From Thiomargarita sp. (GTDB lineage Bacteria; Pseudomonadota; Gammaproteobacteria; Beggiatoales; Beggiatoaceae), in the NCBI GenBank assembly GCA_030618965.1, contig JAUXCJ010000053.1, positions 1 to 7,029 on the forward strand: a DNA stretch of 7,029 nt, in the 5' to 3' direction. The notes below the pieces were generated by a model. It was not told where the DNA came from and ran no database searches. It was given only the letters and a program-made list of their open reading frames with translations. The translations under genes and the position numbers were made by a program. This document shows positions 5,359 to 7,029 of this stretch, piece by piece. Position 1 is the first letter of the stretch, and each line of letters begins with the position of its first letter.

Positions 5359-5502
5359 GATGTGTGTCGTTTTCATCGGGCACAGGTTCAAGCCGAAATT
5401 CAAGCTTTGCTTTTGGCTGGGGATTATTTGTTTGAGCCGGTGCGCCGGGTTACGGGGAACGGTGGGTTTTAAAGGCGATGGCGATTGTGTTGGTTTTGGC
5501 CC

Positions 5503-5684
5503 AGACCTCATTGAAAACCTCAGAGGTCTTTGCCATTTACCAGACCTCTGAGGTTTCCAATGAGGTCTTTGCCATTTACCAGACCTCTGAGGTTTCCAAT
5601 GAGGTCTTTGAAAGCGCAAATTCAAGCGCCGCTTTTGTGGGCGGCGACGAAAAACCTCCGAGGTTTCCAAAACCTCGGAGGTTT
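5503..5684. repeat. Cluster of CCTCNGAGG palindromes inside the reverse transcriptase remnant
   Basis: The block is made of AGACCTCA/ACCTCAGAGGT-type palindromes. It ends with AAACCTCCGAGGTTT (5652-5666) and its exact reverse complement AAACCTCGGAGGTTT (5670-5684), separated by three bases; each arm is itself nearly self-complementary around CCTCCGAGG. It occupies the position of the missing RT palm domain. It causes several long but spurious open frames on both strands. Confidence 0.75.
5523..5609 (+). repeat. 39-bp tandem direct repeat, 2.2 copies
   Basis: The unit at 5523-5561 is repeated exactly at 5562-5600, with a partial third copy GAGGTCTTT at 5601-5609. Each unit contains CCAGACCTCTGAGGTTTCC, so it carries one palindrome. 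The period is a multiple of three, which keeps all frames open and explains a repetitive peptide EVFAIYQTSEVSN that is not expected to be real. Confidence 0.85.
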
Positions 5685-5955
5685 GGCTATTGAACCGGTT
5701 TTCTGCGCGTTCTATGGATGATTGGGTGGTGTTGTGGCCGACTCGCGGTAAGTTACGCCAGGTGATTTTCTGGGCTACCAATTTGACCAAAATGCGCCGA
5801 CTGGTTTAATGATCGCCGAGAAAACTTGGTACAATCACCATCAGCGGTTGCGCGAACTCGTAGCCAAAGGTGCAGATGCCGAGGAAATCGCTAATTATAA
5901 AAAACATTGGTGGCGGTGGGTACGCAGTGGTGTGGAGCTACGAGAGCATGAAAGG

Positions 5956-6275
5956 TTTTGATCACATAACCGTGTTTCACCGGATTATAATGAATATAAT
6001 CAACATGGAGACTAAAATCAGTCTCATCACGAATAACAGACTCCCAAAAACGCCGTTGCCAAATCCCCCTTTCTTTTTTTTTGCCGACTTAATGAACGAG
6101 CCTCTTGAACTGGTAATTGACGGGAAAAGGCTGATTTAATTTGTCGCTTAGCCGGGAGTAATTATCATCGTTAATAGGTAGAGATAAAATACAATGAAGA
6201 TAATCGGGTAAAATCACTGCAGCATCAATTTTAAAAGGATGTGCTTTCATGACATAACGAAATGCTTGCCGGAAT
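5956..6275 (-). pseudogene. Second RAYT gene, truncated at both ends and inactivated
   Basis: The stretch 5965-6271 aligns almost base for base with 1246-1553 of the intact RAYT gene. Read on the minus strand it gives FKIDAAVILPDYLHCILSLP, then IWQRRFWESVIRDETD and VDYIHYNPVKHGYV. The HUH motif has become DYLHC, so the first catalytic His is replaced by Tyr. Small indels and a stop break the middle, near the T-run at 6074-6083. About 35 N-terminal residues and the C-terminal tail are missing. One side abuts the reverse transcriptase remnant, the other the third transposase. Confidence 0.8.
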
Positions 6276-6279
6276 AGGG

Positions 6280-7004
6280 TCAGAGTAAAATTAATTGATT
6301 ATTCTGGACGTTATCTATTATTTGATTGTCCTTCTTTGGTCGTCCGGCTTTCCTTGCCGTTACTCGTCTCTTGGTTAAATTTTCTATCTGTGTGGTAAAT
6401 TGTTCATTACCAAGAGCAAGTCCTTTGTTGATATTTTCCCTTATCTCTGATAATAATTCAGTTTCTATATGTGCTTTAAATAATTCACGATAGTTATTCA
6501 ATCTTTCAGCTTTGGTTTTACCTAAAGCCAAATATTCAGGATGAGGTGTTTGTAAATCACTTTTGACACCCAAAGCATTAATAGAATAACTAGACCAACT
6601 ATAGGCACCTTCAACCATACCAGCCCTAACTGGGTTGTGTCAATATAACGATAAAGTTCAAGCATGTAGAGTTCATTTTGTACCAAGCTAGACTTAAAAC
6701 TACCTTCCCAAAGTGTTCCACTACGTCGATAGTTACGATTATAGTATCGAACATACATACGTCCGACAGATTGCATCATTCGACTTATTGCACTTTCTTC
6801 TTGGGGTGTACAAAGTAAATGTACATGATTAGTCATTAATACCCAAGCATGAATATCTACTTGATACTTAGTTGAAAATAACTTTAGCCAATGTAGATAA
6901 GCCTTCATATCTATTTCATTTCCGAAACATACTTGACGATTGTTTCCTCTTTGAATAATATGTTGAGGAATATCTACTGGCGAAACTCTAGCCAATCTTG
7001 CCAT
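6280..7004 (-). pseudogene. Third Y1 transposase (RAYT/IS200-like), broken by one frameshift
   Basis: The first frame (7004 down to about 6638) starts MARLARVSPVDIPQHIIQRG, the classic opening of this family, and contains HAWVLMTNHVHLL (His60 and His62 of the HUH site). It continues with YYNRNYRRSGTLWEGSFKSS and ELYRYID. The protein then continues in another frame as NPVRAGMVEGAYSWSSY through to the C-terminus at 6280. Removing one base, by reading GACACAACCC as GACACAAACCC, would restore a 241-residue protein with YRYIDTNPVRAG. The ATG has AGGA 6 bases upstream. The sequence past the stop, AATAGGGTCAGAGTAAAATT (6273-6292 on the plus strand), is a common end signature of this transposase family. 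It is only distantly related to the gene at 1124-1660. A sequencing error remains possible. Confidence 0.85.
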
Positions 7005-7029
7005 GAATCATCCTATTAATTTTTAACAG

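Larger units (their letters stand above)
5359..5961 (+). pseudogene. Decayed reverse transcriptase (group II intron/retron-like RT family)
   Basis: Three separate frames carry recognisable reverse transcriptase blocks in the right order. At 5368-5472 the frame reads QVQAEIQALLLAGDYLFEP and then VRRVTG, ending in a stop. A shifted frame at 5472-5513 reads KAMAIVLVLAQTSL, like the VLKALALVL of the family. At 5687-5770 another frame reads SMDDWVVLWPTRGKLRQ, containing the polymerase catalytic (Y/F)MDD motif with Ser before it. From 5764 a third frame reads DFLGYQF, TWYNHHQRLRELVAKGADAE and KKHWWRWVRSGVE to a stop at 5959-5961. The palm segments between the second and third blocks are missing and the space is filled by palindromic repeats (5503-5684). 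A smaller deletion joins RQV to DFLGYQF. The start is not identifiable. It cannot make an active enzyme. Assignment to a specific RT subgroup is uncertain. Confidence 0.75.

Noticed and set aside
5503..5684. Possible CRISPR array
   Set aside because: The repeats are directly abutting 39-bp units without variable spacers, and their cores are generic CCTCNGAGG palindromes; no cas gene is near.
5478..5721. Two plus-strand open frames with EVFAIYQTSEVSN-like and RPLRFPMRSLPF-like repeats
   Set aside because: They are translations of the tandem repeat inside a pseudogene; only the first few codons (KAMAIVLVLAQ) have family resemblance.
5335..5790. A 151-codon minus-strand open frame rich in Arg, Pro and Gln
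   Set aside because: It exists because the 39-bp repeats and palindromes avoid stops in several frames; its peptide is repetitive, and the opposite strand carries clear reverse transcriptase blocks.
5870..6139. An 89-codon plus-strand open frame
   Set aside because: It spans the junction of the reverse transcriptase remnant and the antisense of the second RAYT remnant, so it has no coherent protein.
6630..6645. Programmed ribosomal frameshift in the third transposase
   Set aside because: No slippery heptamer of the A-AAA-AAG type or downstream stimulator is visible at GACACAACCC, and this family is not known to use frameshifting; a plain mutation is simpler.

Overview
The window is AT-rich bacterial accessory DNA: toxin genes interspersed with small mobile elements and their debris. 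A REP-associated tyrosine transposase (RAYT), RAYT-linked palindromes (GGTGGGT...ACCCACC and GGTGCGT...ACGCACC types) and an N-terminal leader ending in QGFGFVDNR suggest an environmental gammaproteobacterium, perhaps of the Thiotrichales/Beggiatoaceae kind. That placement is an inference from repeat and protein style; there is no rRNA or housekeeping gene to confirm it. Every intact gene is on the minus strand; the only plus-strand coding trace is a decayed reverse transcriptase.

Layout, left to right. (1) 73-996: a probable secreted or polymorphic toxin with a recognisable leader and a C-terminal domain that may be ADP-ribosyltransferase-like. (2) 1077-1801: a complete-looking RAYT element with an intact Y1 (HUH) transposase and 16-bp perfect inverted ends. 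(3) 1853-2708: a toxin-antitoxin pair, an unrecognised probable antitoxin followed by a VapC-like PIN toxin in overlapping frames. (4) 2743-3264: an element with the same two ends as the RAYT element but no transposase gene. It still carries the last 41 bases of the RAYT end and contains what looks like a second nested MITE (2842-3083) and a second REP-type palindrome. (5) 3264-4936: an AbiE system (abiEi antitoxin then abiEii nucleotidyltransferase toxin, translationally coupled by a TTGA overlap). (6) 5000-5144: a 28-codon C-terminal gene scrap cut off by a perfect 21-bp inverted repeat. (7) 5359-5961: a reverse transcriptase pseudogene whose catalytic core is partly missing and filled with CCTCNGAGG palindromes and a 39-bp tandem repeat. 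(8) 5956-6275: a second RAYT gene, truncated at both ends and with a catalytic His changed to Tyr. (9) 6280-7004: a third, different Y1 transposase broken by a single-base frameshift.

How it works together: the two addiction/defence modules (PIN pair and AbiE) sit side by side, separated and bordered by RAYT-type ends, with one RAYT element end touching the abiEii stop codon. The intact RAYT at 1124-1660 is the only plausible active transposase here and could in principle act on both its own ends and those of the gene-less copy at 2743-3264. No CRISPR array, tRNA or rRNA was seen. The most unusual items are the RAYT-derived gene-less element with its nested MITE, the repeat-filled reverse transcriptase remnant, and the toxin at 73-996.
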